DNA from: Tuwongella immobilis
GTDB taxonomy: Bacteria; Planctomycetota; Planctomycetia; Gemmatales; Gemmataceae
Direction of reading: 5' to 3'
DNA length: 64,000 nucleotides
NCBI RefSeq assembly: GCF_901538355.1
Contig: NZ_LR593887.1
Coordinates: 744,001 to 808,000, forward strand
The notes beneath the pieces were generated by a model, which had not been told where the DNA came from, searched no databases, and was given only the letters and a program-made list of their open reading frames with translations. The translations under genes and the position numbers were made by a program. Positions 43,951 through 53,558 of this stretch are shown here, piece by piece; position 1 is the first letter of the stretch; every line of letters starts with the position of its first letter.

Positions 43951-45972
43951 CTACTTCGATCGGTCGGGTGCGGGCGTGGATTCCGCAGGCGGGGCGGCTG
44001 GGGCGAGCTTGCCGTTGGGGTCGCGGATCAGCGGTTCCAGATGTTCCAGGTCGATGTCGCTGAGGTAGGTGGCGGGATCGATGCCACGGGCTTTCAGTTG
44101 GTCCAGAGCGGTGCGGATGCCGGGTTCATCGCGGAAGATGGCCGGGATGAGGAGCGTCATGCGTGGGTCGAGCGGGGGGAATCGCTCGGCGAGTTCCTTC
44201 AATGCCAATTCGGCTTCCGGGCGGTTGTTCTGATGCGCCAGGCAGCGCACGACCTGTGCGGCGGCGACTCGTTGTTTACTCATCAGACGCGGATCGCTGA
44301 CTTTGGCATCTCGATAGCGGCGGAAGTGGGTTAACGCGGTCGACCAATCGCTGTCAATTCGGGACAGACACCCCTCGTAGAAATCGATGATCGGATCATC
44401 GGGAACGGCGGCGCGCTCGGCGTCGATCAGTTGTCGCAAGCGTTTTGCATCGTCCAACAACGGCTGCGCCAGCAGATCAAAGGCGAGCGGTTTGGCGCTG
44501 GCGGGGATTGCCGAAAACCAGGCGATCAACTGCGGGGAACGCTGCCATTCCGGCACCAACGCCAACAACAATTCAATCTGGCTGGATTTGCTCAATTTGT
44601 CCCAGGTGCGTTGAATCGCGGCGGCTTGTTCGGCGGCGGGGCGGGTGCGCAGTTCGACGCGCAGTGCCTCGGCGTGGCCGGTGGCCGATTCGGGTTGGCT
44701 GGTCTGGAAGCGATTCAGATAGACGGCGATGGATGCGTTATCCGTCGCTTCCAGGGCGGTTTCGATGAGTCGCGGCAGGGCGATTTCCGGGTTGGGCATG
44801 GTCATGAGCCGGGTGCCGAGTTCCGCGCGGTCGGCATTGCGGGCATTCAGGCAGGCTCGCAGGGCATCGAGCGCATCCGGCAATTGCGGGGCGGCATCGA
44901 GTGCGCGGCGCAGTTCCGGTTCCGCGCGGCTCCAATTCTGTTCCGCGGCGAGCGATTGGCCGCGAAGTGCCACCAACATCGGATCGTCCCCCAATTGCGC
45001 GAGGGCGGATTCGAGGATTTCGCGGGCGGCGGTTGGCTGCTTTTGAGCGAGTTTCAGGCGGGCACGGGTGATCTGGAAGGCTTCGTTGCCGGGCCAGTGC
45101 CGATCGGCTTCGTCGAGGTCGGCCTCGGCCAAGGCGAGTTCCAGCCGGGCGAGTCGGCATTGGGCCCGCACATGCAGGGCGATTGCTCGCAATTCCGCGG
45201 GCAACATGGTGCGTTCCAGATCGAGCAGCAGGCTTTCGCAATCCGCGAATCGGCCCTGATGCAGCAAGTTTTGGCAGAGTTGATCGCGTTCACTTTCCTC
45301 CTGAATGCGCTCGATTCGAGCGATGCTGGCGCCCGGCTGGTGGAACAGTTCGCGCCAGATGAGATGGGCCCGCAGGCTGAGGCGTTCGCCGGTGCTGAGA
45401 TATTCGATTTCGGTGATTTCCCACGTATCTTGCAGCCGGATCATCCAGATTGCCAGCGGGAGTGAGACGGTGGCGCGGCGCTCATCGCTCCAGCGGGTGA
45501 AGACCACGCCGTAGCGGTCGCGGTCGATCCAGCGGATGCCAAAGGTTGGCACGGAACGCGGGCGGACCTGGGTATTCAATTCCTGGTTGATGATGCGAAT
45601 TTCGCTTTGCAGGGTGGTGCGCAGGCTTTCGCGGACATCGGGTTCCAGCGAATCGAGCGGGTGGTAGCGATTGAATTCGCGGAGGATTCGATTGGGATTC
45701 CAAAATGCATCGGCGGGGAGATCGACAGCGTTGCCGGCGTCGGTGTGACGGGTGCCCTGGCGGAGGGCGGCCCGAAACGCCTCGATTCGGGCAACAATCG
45801 ACTCGGGCACGGGGTCAAGTTGGGTGCCCAAGTCGCGGAAATTAGGCGGCAATTGCTCGGGTGCGAACACGATCGGCGGTTCGGGAACGGTGCGTGTGCC
45901 AAGCATCAGCCAGCCAATGGTGCCAAGCAGCGCCAGTGCCAGCATTCCGCCAATGAACCGCCGTCGTCGCAT
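43951..45972 (-). CDS. TPR-repeat protein with N-terminal anchor
   Basis: This 673-aa protein has a basic start and one TM (MLALALLGTIGWLMLG), then a region of about 150 residues with a beta pattern (VPTFGIRWIDRDRYGVVFTR), then many TPR-like helical hairpins (residues about 200-640), and a Pro/Ala tail. It is likely periplasmic, membrane-tethered, and serves as a scaffold. It begins 23 bp after the PQQ-propeller gene, so the two probably form an operon. Confidence 0.8.
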   Translation of the reverse strand: MRRRRFIGGMLALALLGTIGWLMLGTRTVPEPPIVFAPEQLPPNFRDLGTQLDPVPESIVARIEAFRAALRQGTRHTDAGNAVDLPADAFWNPNRILREFNRYHPLDSLEPDVRESLRTTLQSEIRIINQELNTQVRPRSVPTFGIRWIDRDRYGVVFTRWSDERRATVSLPLAIWMIRLQDTWEITEIEYLSTGERLSLRAHLIWRELFHQPGASIARIERIQEESERDQLCQNLLHQGRFADCESLLLDLERTMLPAELRAIALHVRAQCRLARLELALAEADLDEADRHWPGNEAFQITRARLKLAQKQPTAAREILESALAQLGDDPMLVALRGQSLAAEQNWSRAEPELRRALDAAPQLPDALDALRACLNARNADRAELGTRLMTMPNPEIALPRLIETALEATDNASIAVYLNRFQTSQPESATGHAEALRVELRTRPAAEQAAAIQRTWDKLSKSSQIELLLALVPEWQRSPQLIAWFSAIPASAKPLAFDLLAQPLLDDAKRLRQLIDAERAAVPDDPIIDFYEGCLSRIDSDWSTALTHFRRYRDAKVSDPRLMSKQRVAAAQVVRCLAHQNNRPEAELALKELAERFPPLDPRMTLLIPAIFRDEPGIRTALDQLKARGIDPATYLSDIDLEHLEPLIRDPNGKLAPAAPPAESTPAPDRSK

Positions 45973-45995
45973 GGGAGAATCCTTTCCCGGTGGGC

Positions 45996-47633
45996 TTATT
46001 TCCGCAGGTCGAACGCGGCCATGTCCCGATCGCTACGGACGTAGAGTCGGCCATCGGCGATGGTGGGGGTGTTCCAACTCTTGGTGCCTTCCAGCGGTTG
46101 GATGCGCCAGCCTTCCCGCAACTCGTCGGGAGTGGCTTCGATCAGCACCACTTCGTTGAATTCCGTTTGCATGACCAGCCATTTGCCCACGAGCAGGAGT
46201 TGACCGTGTCCGTAGGCTTGTCCTTCTCGCGGTCGTCGGTCGTCTTTCCACTTCACCTCGCCGGTGCGGGCATCGATGCATTCGAGTTTCCCGTCGTTGA
46301 GGCCATAAATGTGCCCCTGATGCAGCACGGGACTCGTGAATTTGCAGCGCATCACTGTGGATTTGGTGCGATTGAGCAGCTTGGCCTTGAGCGGGCTTTT
46401 GCTGGCAGCATCGCCGTCTGCGGGAGTGACTTCGACCCAGCCGCCACCCACGCCGTAACCGCTGGCCACGAAAACAGTTTTGTCATCCACCACAATCGGC
46501 TGAGCGACGTTGATCCCCTGATTCGTGGTCCAGAGCACGCGCCAGAATTCCTTGCCGGTGGTGGGATCATACCCGGCAATGCCTTCGCCGTCAAAGAGCA
46601 ACACTTGGCGGATGCCGGCGAGGGTGGCCAACATGGGCGAGGAGTAGCCCGCGCGAGCCTTTCCGGATTCCCAGACGACTTTGCCGGTGTCGCGGTCATA
46701 GGCTCGCAGACTGGGTTGACCGGCGGATTGTGCCCCCGGATTGACAATGACGAGATTGTCGACAATGAGCGGCGATCCGCACATGCCCCACATGAGGTTT
46801 TCGTTGTTGGCCAGGATTTCGGCAGTCCATTTCGCCTGGCCGGTGCTGCCATCGAGTCGGGCGAGGTGGCCGGTTGCGCCGAGCGTGTAGACATCGCCGC
46901 GATCAATCGTGGGCGTGGCGCGCGGGCCGGGGCCGCCCAGAACTTCCTGGAATTGGGCCGGATTGGTGTACGCCCAGACTTCTTTGCCGGACTCGGCATC
47001 GTAGCAGACGGTGGCTTCTTGGCTGTCGCGTTGTTCGATGGTCACGAGATAGTCATTGGCCGTGACAATGCCCGCATACCCCCCCCCGATGGGGCGTTTC
47101 CATAACTGCTTGGGCGCTGCGCTGGTGACGGACTCGGGCAATTCCATGCCGGTGATGATGCCGCTGCGGTCGCGTCCTCGGTAGTTGGTGGCATCGGTCG
47201 GTTTTTCCGGCGTGAGTGCGACTGGGCGAGATTGGCCAGCAGAGGCAGTCGTCGCTTCAAATGCGCTCAATTGGGCGGTGACGGATGGCGCGAAGGGATT
47301 GCGGACATGGATCTGCGAATCGCCATCGAAATACAGCACCTGCGTTTGGAATCCGGCAATGATTCCACCCCACCACAGGGCAACAGGGAGAATGCGAGTC
47401 ACCCAACGAAACTTAGTCGCAAAGAGAAACCATGCGGAAAGAATCGCGGTTCCGAACATGACCGACATGAACGTGCCCATGTGTCGGTACATTTCCTCCA
47501 AGTGTCCGTGTGGCCAGGTTTGGAGTCCGACAACCAGCAGAAGAGTAATCACAATCGTCAATTGCGGCACACCGACGCGGAAAATGCGTCGGGCAAGACT
47601 CGGAGAAGTGGGTTCCGATGTCGGTTCGCCCAT
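45996..47633 (-). CDS. PQQ-like beta-propeller membrane protein
   Basis: This 545-aa protein has three TM segments in the first about 110 residues, then a propeller of PQQ-enzyme repeats (DAESGKEVWAYT, DRDTGKVVWESG, DPTTGKEFWRVL, DARTGEVKWKDD). No quinoprotein catalytic or Ca-binding residues are evident, so it is more likely a scaffold or sensor than an alcohol dehydrogenase. Such PQQ-like proteins are abundant in planctomycetes. The downstream TPR gene follows after 23 bp. Confidence 0.88.
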   Translation of the reverse strand: MGEPTSEPTSPSLARRIFRVGVPQLTIVITLLLVVGLQTWPHGHLEEMYRHMGTFMSVMFGTAILSAWFLFATKFRWVTRILPVALWWGGIIAGFQTQVLYFDGDSQIHVRNPFAPSVTAQLSAFEATTASAGQSRPVALTPEKPTDATNYRGRDRSGIITGMELPESVTSAAPKQLWKRPIGGGYAGIVTANDYLVTIEQRDSQEATVCYDAESGKEVWAYTNPAQFQEVLGGPGPRATPTIDRGDVYTLGATGHLARLDGSTGQAKWTAEILANNENLMWGMCGSPLIVDNLVIVNPGAQSAGQPSLRAYDRDTGKVVWESGKARAGYSSPMLATLAGIRQVLLFDGEGIAGYDPTTGKEFWRVLWTTNQGINVAQPIVVDDKTVFVASGYGVGGGWVEVTPADGDAASKSPLKAKLLNRTKSTVMRCKFTSPVLHQGHIYGLNDGKLECIDARTGEVKWKDDRRPREGQAYGHGQLLLVGKWLVMQTEFNEVVLIEATPDELREGWRIQPLEGTKSWNTPTIADGRLYVRSDRDMAAFDLRK

Positions 47634-47743
47634 GCGTGAAAATCTCCAAAAATTCGAGAAATGTCCGGAACCGCCCTCGAATTGGGCGTGTCCTCGGGTA
47701 TTGTAGGGGACCAGTCACGTTCGCAACTGTCGAGGGGCCAACA

Positions 47744-48337
47744 ATGGAACTTTCATCGCGTTGGGATGTGCCGAGTCCGATTTTGTTCAATCGTTGGAAA
47801 CATCATGCCGGTGTCTTGCGTGCGGCGATTGCCTGGGCCGCGGAGCAGGGGCCGAGTGGCTGTCAAACGCTGGCCGAAACGCTGGTCGTGGTCGGCAATG
47901 ATCTGATGGATTGCTACACGGGGGATGAACCGCCCGCATCGATTGCGGTATCCGTGTTTGAAAGTTTGCGGGATGCCGCAGTCCACCAGCCGGAACGCTT
48001 TGCGGAATGGATCGACGCCAACGGCGGCTATCGGCTGCTGGACTTGCCGGATGGCTCGCGCTGGACGCTGCGCCATGGCCGACACGATGCCCGGTATGTG
48101 CATTTGCATCCGGGCCGCTGGTCGCCGCAAACGGTGCGCATTCGTGCGAATGTGCTCAAGACGGCGGTGATGGCCTGGGCCCAGACGTTGGCCATGGGAC
48201 AGACCGAGCCGGACTTGGGCAGCATCAACCAAGTTCGATCCCGGTATTTTCAGTTGGCCCCGGTCGAATCGGTGCGTCCTGACGAGGGTTTGGGCATTGC
48301 ATTAGAACTATTCGCGCCGCGGAACGTGTTGGCCTGA
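47744..48337 (+). CDS. Hypothetical protein
   Basis: This 197-aa soluble protein has helical N-terminal segments (LFNRWKHHAGVLRAAIAWAA) and a central ESLRDAAVHQPERFAEWI. The C-terminal half has a WTLRHGRHDARYVHLHPG region rich in His and Arg. GAGGGG precedes the ATG. No family is recognised. It is divergent from the PQQ-protein gene (starts 110 bp apart), so the short gap must hold both promoters. Confidence 0.65.
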   Translation: MELSSRWDVPSPILFNRWKHHAGVLRAAIAWAAEQGPSGCQTLAETLVVVGNDLMDCYTGDEPPASIAVSVFESLRDAAVHQPERFAEWIDANGGYRLLDLPDGSRWTLRHGRHDARYVHLHPGRWSPQTVRIRANVLKTAVMAWAQTLAMGQTEPDLGSINQVRSRYFQLAPVESVRPDEGLGIALELFAPRNVLA

Positions 48338-48483
48338 TGCGGGTTATGGAAAATCGGCACGGCGGGGTTGGAGCGCGAGAAATCGCTATTGCCCGAAATA
48401 GCCCATCTCGTGTTATCATGCGTCCCACGCAAACCCGCATCCCAGCCGTGACTCGGCTGATCGTCTCATGGAGGAGAAGATCC

Positions 48484-48756
48484 ATGGCCAAGAAATCGAA
48501 TTGCCCCGTGACCCGTCAACAGTTCCGCGACTCGGCGAAGCCGGTGACGGTGATGGTGGGCAATGTGCCGCTGGTGGCGGACCCCAAGGAATTCTCCACC
48601 GGGTCGCTGGGGTGGTATCTCAACGGTAAGACGATGATCGAAATCGACGGCGTCCCCGTTTCCGTGCAAATCGGCCTGAATCTGACCGTGGTGGGTTCCA
48701 AAGAACTGCCGCAAGATGAACCGGAAACCGCCAGCGCAGAACCGGCAGCCGCCTAA
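48484..48756 (+). CDS. Small hypothetical protein
   Basis: This 90-aa protein starts MAKKSNCPVTRQQFRD and has a compact beta pattern (VTVMVGNVPLVADPKEF, then SLGWYLNGKTMIEIDGVPVS) and an acidic Ala-rich tail. GGAGGAG lies 7 nt before the ATG. A possible promoter (TTGCCC and TTATCA, 18-nt spacing) lies near 48390-48420, and a terminator-like hairpin follows, so it is probably monocistronic. Confidence 0.7.
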   Translation: MAKKSNCPVTRQQFRDSAKPVTVMVGNVPLVADPKEFSTGSLGWYLNGKTMIEIDGVPVSVQIGLNLTVVGSKELPQDEPETASAEPAAA

Positions 48757-48831
48757 GTTCGATCCCCGCTCGAAATTCGGGCGAGCAATCGCTGCGAAAA
48801 CCAAAATCGGGCGTGGCCCAGCACGATCCTC

Positions 48832-48879
48832 AAACCCCGGAACCGGTTACGGCTTGCACCGTGACCCATTCCGGGGTTT
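48832..48879 (+). terminator. Terminator-like hairpin
   Basis: aaaccccggaa (48832-48842) and ttccggggttt (48869-48879) pair perfectly over 11 bp with a 26-nt loop, followed by ATTGTTG. The weak T run makes it less than a textbook intrinsic terminator. Confidence 0.5.
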
Positions 48880-48930
48880 ATTGTTGCTGGGCAGATTGCT
48901 CGTGGCTCTCGCATGCGAAGGGATCGACCA

Positions 48931-49863
48931 ATGGAAATCGTACCGTATCACGGCTGGGCGAATAATCTCCGGCTCAGCAATGGTCAAGTGGAGTTGATTG
49001 TCACGTTGGATGTCGGCCCGCGGGTGATTGCGTATCGCCTGTTGCCCGATGGCAAAAACGTGATGAAAAATTACACCGAAATGCTGGGCGGTCGCGGGGA
49101 ACCCGAATGGCAAATTCGCGGCGGTTCTCGCTTTTGGCTGGGACCGGAAGACCTCACCCGCACATATTATCCCGATAACAATCCGGTGACCTATCAGGAA
49201 ATCGCTCCCGGTGCCGTCCGCTTTGTGCCGCCGCCCGAAACGGAATACGGCGTGCAAAAAGAGATGGAAATCTATCTCTCCCCCACCGGCAGCCAAGTCA
49301 AACTGCACCTGCGTGTGACCAACATCGGCAGCGAACCGACCACGCTCTGCCCCTGGGGCCCGACCGTGATGGCACCCGGCGGCGTCGAAATCATTCCGCT
49401 GCCCGAAAAGTTCCCGCACCCCGGCCACCCCAGCCGCGCGAAATCGCCCGCCGACTACGCACCGAATCAGCAAGTCGCCTTCTGGCCGTATTTCGATTTC
49501 AGCGATTCCCGATTCAGCTTCGGTCGCAAATACATCCAATTGCGACAAGACCCCACCAAGGGACCCACCAAGATTGGCTTGGCCCACCGGCTCGGCTGGG
49601 TGGCGTATCTCAACGAGGGAACGCTGTTCGTCATGCGCTTCGGCTACGAAGAAGGGGCGAACTACCCGGACAACGGCGGCAACTACCAATCCTTCAGCAA
49701 TGAAGACATGCTGGAAATGGAGCCGATTGGCCCGATTAGCACCCTGGAACCGGGCCGCTACGCCGAACTGACCATGAGTTGGGAGCTGCACAGCAACGTC
49801 CCGGCCGTCCACACCGAAGCCGAAATCGACGCCGTGATCCTCCCACTGATCCATCGCAACTAA
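48931..49863 (+). CDS. DUF4380 family protein
   Basis: This 310-aa protein has a beta-rich pattern with the DUF4380 landmarks: ELIVTLDVGPRVIAYRL, IRGGSRFWLGPEDLTRTYYP and a C-terminal GRYAELTMSWEL. The fold is probably the galactose-mutarotase beta-sandwich used by carbohydrate-active proteins; a catalytic role is not established. AAGGGA precedes the ATG at 48931. A GC-rich stretch of 233 bp separates it from the next gene. Confidence 0.75.
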   Translation: MEIVPYHGWANNLRLSNGQVELIVTLDVGPRVIAYRLLPDGKNVMKNYTEMLGGRGEPEWQIRGGSRFWLGPEDLTRTYYPDNNPVTYQEIAPGAVRFVPPPETEYGVQKEMEIYLSPTGSQVKLHLRVTNIGSEPTTLCPWGPTVMAPGGVEIIPLPEKFPHPGHPSRAKSPADYAPNQQVAFWPYFDFSDSRFSFGRKYIQLRQDPTKGPTKIGLAHRLGWVAYLNEGTLFVMRFGYEEGANYPDNGGNYQSFSNEDMLEMEPIGPISTLEPGRYAELTMSWELHSNVPAVHTEAEIDAVILPLIHRN

Positions 49864-50096
49864 CCTGCCGCGCGAACCTGCGGCTCGCAAATTCCGCCCA
49901 CCACGCGCCCCGCCGGCCGTCTCTTCCGACGACCCGCGGGGCCGGTTCACATACCATGGCGAAGCCCATCGAGTATGACTCCAGCTCGTCGAGAGAGAGG
50001 GGGCCTTGCCCCTGGTGGCGGTGCGTTGCGTATGATGATCTGCGGTGTGCGAGTTTGGCGGTCGATGGGGGGCCGCGGCGTGAGGCGAGGAGTGCC

Positions 50097-50672
50097 ATGA
50101 CGGAACCGAAATCTCAGTCCGATGCGAATCTTCCGTCCGAGACGCAATCACCGTCGGGGCTGCCGACTTTCACGGGGAGGGATGCTCAACCGGATGGGGC
50201 TGGGTCGCCCATCTCCGCGATTCAGCCACCGCCGTTGCCACGCGATGCAACGCATTCCGACAGGGTGAATTCCGAATCGGTGAATTCGGAGTCGGGGGCT
50301 GGAGCGGGGGCGAAGTCCCCGTTGGCGATTCCCAAGTGGGTGCGGCGGTTTTGTGGTGGGGCGGCGAATCGGCAGGAAGTGACGTTGGCGGTTGCCTCGT
50401 GGTTTGTCGGGGTGGGGATTGTCGGCTTGCTGCTGGTCGCGCAAGTGCTTCCGTTGCAAGCGGTTGGGTTATTGGTGGTGCTCTTGCTGCTCGGTGTGAC
50501 GCATGCGTTGGCCCAGGGTTGGGTGGATCGCCACGCCGGATGGGCGGAGGTGCTGTACGAGGAGCCGAGCAGCAATCCCTGGCGGGAACGCCTCGAATGG
50601 CTGGGGTGGATGACCGCCGTGCTGGTGGTGATCGCTGTCGTTTGGCTAGCGCTGGCCCCCGCTCGGCCTTGA
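50097..50672 (+). CDS. Two-TM hypothetical membrane protein
   Basis: This 191-aa protein has a Ser/Pro-rich N-terminal half (about 75 residues) ending VNSESVNSESGAG, a basic juxtamembrane segment, TMs (LAVASWFVGVGIVGLLLVAQVL with VGLLVVLLLLGVTHALAQGW; probably two to three passes) and a final TM (WMTAVLVVIAVVWLALAP). GAGGAG precedes the ATG. No family is recognised. Confidence 0.65.
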   Translation: MTEPKSQSDANLPSETQSPSGLPTFTGRDAQPDGAGSPISAIQPPPLPRDATHSDRVNSESVNSESGAGAGAKSPLAIPKWVRRFCGGAANRQEVTLAVASWFVGVGIVGLLLVAQVLPLQAVGLLVVLLLLGVTHALAQGWVDRHAGWAEVLYEEPSSNPWRERLEWLGWMTAVLVVIAVVWLALAPARP

Positions 50673-50748
50673 TCGCCGGCGGGTGCGTTCGCCATGGCAA
50701 TGACAATTCGACAAGGACTTCCAAGTCTCGATCCAGGACGTTCACCGA

Positions 50749-50820
50749 GCCCCATAAGCGGGCCCCGCAGCGGGTCACAGCCGTGGTCTCAGCCACCGCT
50801 GCGGGGCCCGCTTATGGGGC
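50749..50820. repeat. Perfect 25-bp inverted repeat
   Basis: Arms 50749-50773 and 50796-50820 are exact reverse complements (starting gccccataagcggg), separated by 22 nt. It lies between two convergent genes, so a bidirectional terminator is possible, but no T run follows on either strand. The rest of 50673-50996 is without a gene. Confidence 0.85.
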
Positions 50821-50996
50821 AAAAAGAACAACGGGCTGGAGAACGCAATCGCAGGCAACATCACCCCAGGCGGAACACCTGAGAATAGTCTCCTTGCTCG
50901 ATTCATTGCTGGTTGAGATGTTACGGCATGATCCAGTCGATGTCGAGAGATTGTTGCATTTTCCCATCGCAATTGCGAATCGTGCGGGGTGGGTGG

Positions 50997-51878
50997 TTAA
51001 TCGATGAGTAAATCCAACACGACGACAATGAATAGACCGATGCTGACAATCGCGTTGACACCGAAGAAGGCTTGGTTGACGCGGGTGAGGTCGTCGGGGC
51101 GGACGAGCGAATGTTGGACTAGCAGCAGCAGGGTGAGTAACCCCAATCCCACCAAGTAGATCGGGCCGAGATGGGTGGTGGTAAGTGTGACGGCGAACAG
51201 CAGGCCGGGCATCACTAGATGGCAAGCCAGGGCCACCCGCAGCGCGCCGGCAATTCCCAAGCGCGCGGGGACGCTGTGCAGGCCGACATTGCGGTCGAAA
51301 TCGGCATCTTGGCAGGCGTACAAAATATCGAATCCCGCCACCCAGAAGAATACCGCAAGTCCCAGCATGATCGGGGTTTGCAGCTCGGTGATTCCGCGAA
51401 TCGCAATCCATGCCGCCACCGGGGCCAGCATCAGCGACGCTCCCAGCCAAAAGTGCGACAACGACGTGAACCGCTTGGTGTACGAGTAGCCCAGCACGAA
51501 CAGCAGCACCGGCAGCCCCAATCGGAGTGGCCAGGGGTTGGGCGGCTCGCGCAGCAAGAATATTCCCGTCGATGCCAGAAATAATCCGCCGCTCATCACC
51601 GCGAACCAGGCGACGCTGGAGGTGGAGAGAATTCCGGCGGGGATGTGGCGGTTGGCGGTGCGCGGGTTGGCCGCATCGAACCGACGGTCGATCAATCGAT
51701 TGAACGCCATCGCCGACGTGCGGGCGAACACCATGCACATCAAAATGCCAAGCAAATCCACCCAGCGGAATGGCTCATCCTTCCAGGCAATCGCCGCACT
51801 CACCAGCGCAAATGGCAGGGCGAAGACGGTGTGACTAAAGCGGATCAGCCCCAACAGGGCATTCAAACGGCTGAGCAT
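50997..51878 (-). CDS. UbiA-family prenyltransferase (MqnP/UbiA type)
   Basis: This 293-aa protein has eight to nine TMs and both prenyl-diphosphate Asp motifs: NRLIDRRFDAANPRT and DADFDRNVGLHSVPA, as in 4-hydroxybenzoate or menaquinone-pathway polyprenyltransferases. It transfers a polyprenyl chain to an aromatic quinone precursor in the membrane. Planctomycetes generally use menaquinone, so MqnP is more likely than UbiA; the sequence cannot decide. ATG at 51878 with GGAG 6 nt upstream is preferred over the longer frame. Confidence 0.85.
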   Translation of the reverse strand: MLSRLNALLGLIRFSHTVFALPFALVSAAIAWKDEPFRWVDLLGILMCMVFARTSAMAFNRLIDRRFDAANPRTANRHIPAGILSTSSVAWFAVMSGGLFLASTGIFLLREPPNPWPLRLGLPVLLFVLGYSYTKRFTSLSHFWLGASLMLAPVAAWIAIRGITELQTPIMLGLAVFFWVAGFDILYACQDADFDRNVGLHSVPARLGIAGALRVALACHLVMPGLLFAVTLTTTHLGPIYLVGLGLLTLLLLVQHSLVRPDDLTRVNQAFFGVNAIVSIGLFIVVVLDLLID

Positions 51879-52075
51879 GGAAGGCTCCGCAAGGTCCGCT
51901 CGGCGGACGAGGGCAGGGGGGAGTTCCCGCCTGCAACTGGGAATCGAACCGATCCCCGAGCATTTCGGCAACGGAGACAGTCGGCATTGTACTTCTGCCG
52001 GGCCACGGGTATGGGCACGACATACGACCTCGGCGGCGGTTCGTCGAGCGGCAAGGCACGGATTCGAGGAATGTC

Positions 52076-53167
52076 ATGGCAGGGTATCGCGGGCATTTGA
52101 GTCTGTCGACTCCGTGCGGGGTCGCCGTCGGTGTGTTGGGGGTGACCTACTTCGGCGTGCAGCCGACCGTCGGCATCCTCGGCGGGGTCATGTGTACCCT
52201 CAGCGGCATGCTGCCCGATTTGGACAGCGATAGCGGCGTCCCCATGCGGGAAACCTTCTGCTTGCTCGGCGCGATGGTCCCCATGCTGCTGCTGCGCCGC
52301 TTGACGCAATCATCATTGAGCGAAGATCAGTTGCTGCTCGTGATGATTGGCCTGTATGCCGGGGTTCGATTTGGACTCCAATCAATCTTTAAGCATTTTA
52401 CCGTCCACCGGGGGATGTTCCATTCCATCCCGGCAATGCTGATCGCAGGTGGTGTGGCATTCGAGAGTTACGGCAGCGAACACTACAGCGATCGACTCTA
52501 TTTGGCCTGCGCGGTGATGATCGGATTCTTCTCACACTTGTTGCTGGATGAGATTTATTCGGTCAAAGTCAGCTTCGGCGGTGTGAAGTTCAATCAATTC
52601 GCAGGAACTGCGATCAAGTTCTTTTCGCCGTCATTGCGTGCGAATCTCGCCTGCTACGGGTTGTTGATTGTGGTGTTGGGGTCCGTCGAAGTCGATTTGC
52701 GGCAAGACACCGGATACAGCCTCGTCGATGTGGTCAAGAACCCGCGCATTCTGAAGACGGAACAGGAAATCCACGCGCCGCAAATGTTTAGCCCGCAAGG
52801 AGATACGCCGCCGGGATTCTTCCCGAATCTCCACAAGCCCGTGCCCAAGAGCCAATCGCCGGAAACGCCAACAATCCAACCGTCGCCCAAGGGACAGGGG
52901 CCGAAACCGAAGGAAGTCCCCTCGCCGAATCCGAATGGAAATTCGTGGGTAGATTTGAAACTTCCGCCGCTGCCGGTAATCGGTGGCCAGGGGAACCCGC
53001 AACCGGCCCCAACATCGCCATCAGCCGTGCCCACGGGCACTCCGGTGGCCAAGCCACGCGGCGGCAACTCCTCGCCGAACGGAATCACCCTCGGTCGCCC
53101 GGAAACCGCCCCGCAGTCGACCACGGAATCCGAGTCGCCATTCCGATTATTGCCGCGACAACGCTAA
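52076..53167 (+). CDS. Membrane-bound metal-dependent hydrolase (YdjM/DUF457 family)
   Basis: This 363-aa protein has an N-terminal about 200 residues matching DUF457: GMLPDLDSDSG, HRGMFHSIPAML and a His/Asp pair in GFFSHLLLDEI, with several TMs. The C-terminal about 140 residues are Pro/Gly/Ser-rich and probably disordered. GAGGAA precedes the ATG. The biochemical role of the family is poorly known. The tail may be cytoplasmic or exported. Confidence 0.82.
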   Translation: MAGYRGHLSLSTPCGVAVGVLGVTYFGVQPTVGILGGVMCTLSGMLPDLDSDSGVPMRETFCLLGAMVPMLLLRRLTQSSLSEDQLLLVMIGLYAGVRFGLQSIFKHFTVHRGMFHSIPAMLIAGGVAFESYGSEHYSDRLYLACAVMIGFFSHLLLDEIYSVKVSFGGVKFNQFAGTAIKFFSPSLRANLACYGLLIVVLGSVEVDLRQDTGYSLVDVVKNPRILKTEQEIHAPQMFSPQGDTPPGFFPNLHKPVPKSQSPETPTIQPSPKGQGPKPKEVPSPNPNGNSWVDLKLPPLPVIGGQGNPQPAPTSPSAVPTGTPVAKPRGGNSSPNGITLGRPETAPQSTTESESPFRLLPRQR

Positions 53168-53258
53168 TTCTCGCTGCTCTGCTCTTGCCAAGTCCCCCGT
53201 TCGCAAGCCACAATTCCATCAGCAGTTGGATTTGTGGTCTGCAAACGGGGGATCGTTC

Positions 53259-53555
53259 ATGCCGATGTATGTCTACGCGGTGATCCTGCCAGATGGCACC
53301 GATGGCGATACCTTCGAGGTGTTGCAAAGTATTTCCGAGCCGCCACTTACGGAACATCCCGAGACGGGCCAACCCGTCCGCCGTGTGATTACCGCTCCGA
53401 ATGCGCCCAAGGCGTGGACCGACACCCACGCCAAGGCCAATCTCAGCGATAAAAATCTCGAACGCCTCGGCTTTACGAAGTACAAACGGGCCGGCGGCGG
53501 GAATTATGAGAAGACGGCTGGCAGTGGCCCGGATGTCATTTCCGCCAACGATTAA
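53259..53555 (+). CDS. FmdB-like protein lacking the zinc cysteines
   Basis: This 98-aa protein aligns with the FmdB putative regulatory zinc ribbon: MPMYVY at the start, FEVLQSISEPPLTEHPETG, then PVRRVIT. The usual CxxC pairs are replaced (VILPDG and HPETG), so it cannot bind zinc in the usual way. The C-terminus contains LSDKNLERLGFTKYKRAGGG, also typical for FmdB. GGGGGA precedes the ATG. It is followed by the ABC ATPase gene after 3 bp, suggesting an operon. Confidence 0.75.
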   Translation: MPMYVYAVILPDGTDGDTFEVLQSISEPPLTEHPETGQPVRRVITAPNAPKAWTDTHAKANLSDKNLERLGFTKYKRAGGGNYEKTAGSGPDVISAND

Positions 53556-53558
53556 TCC

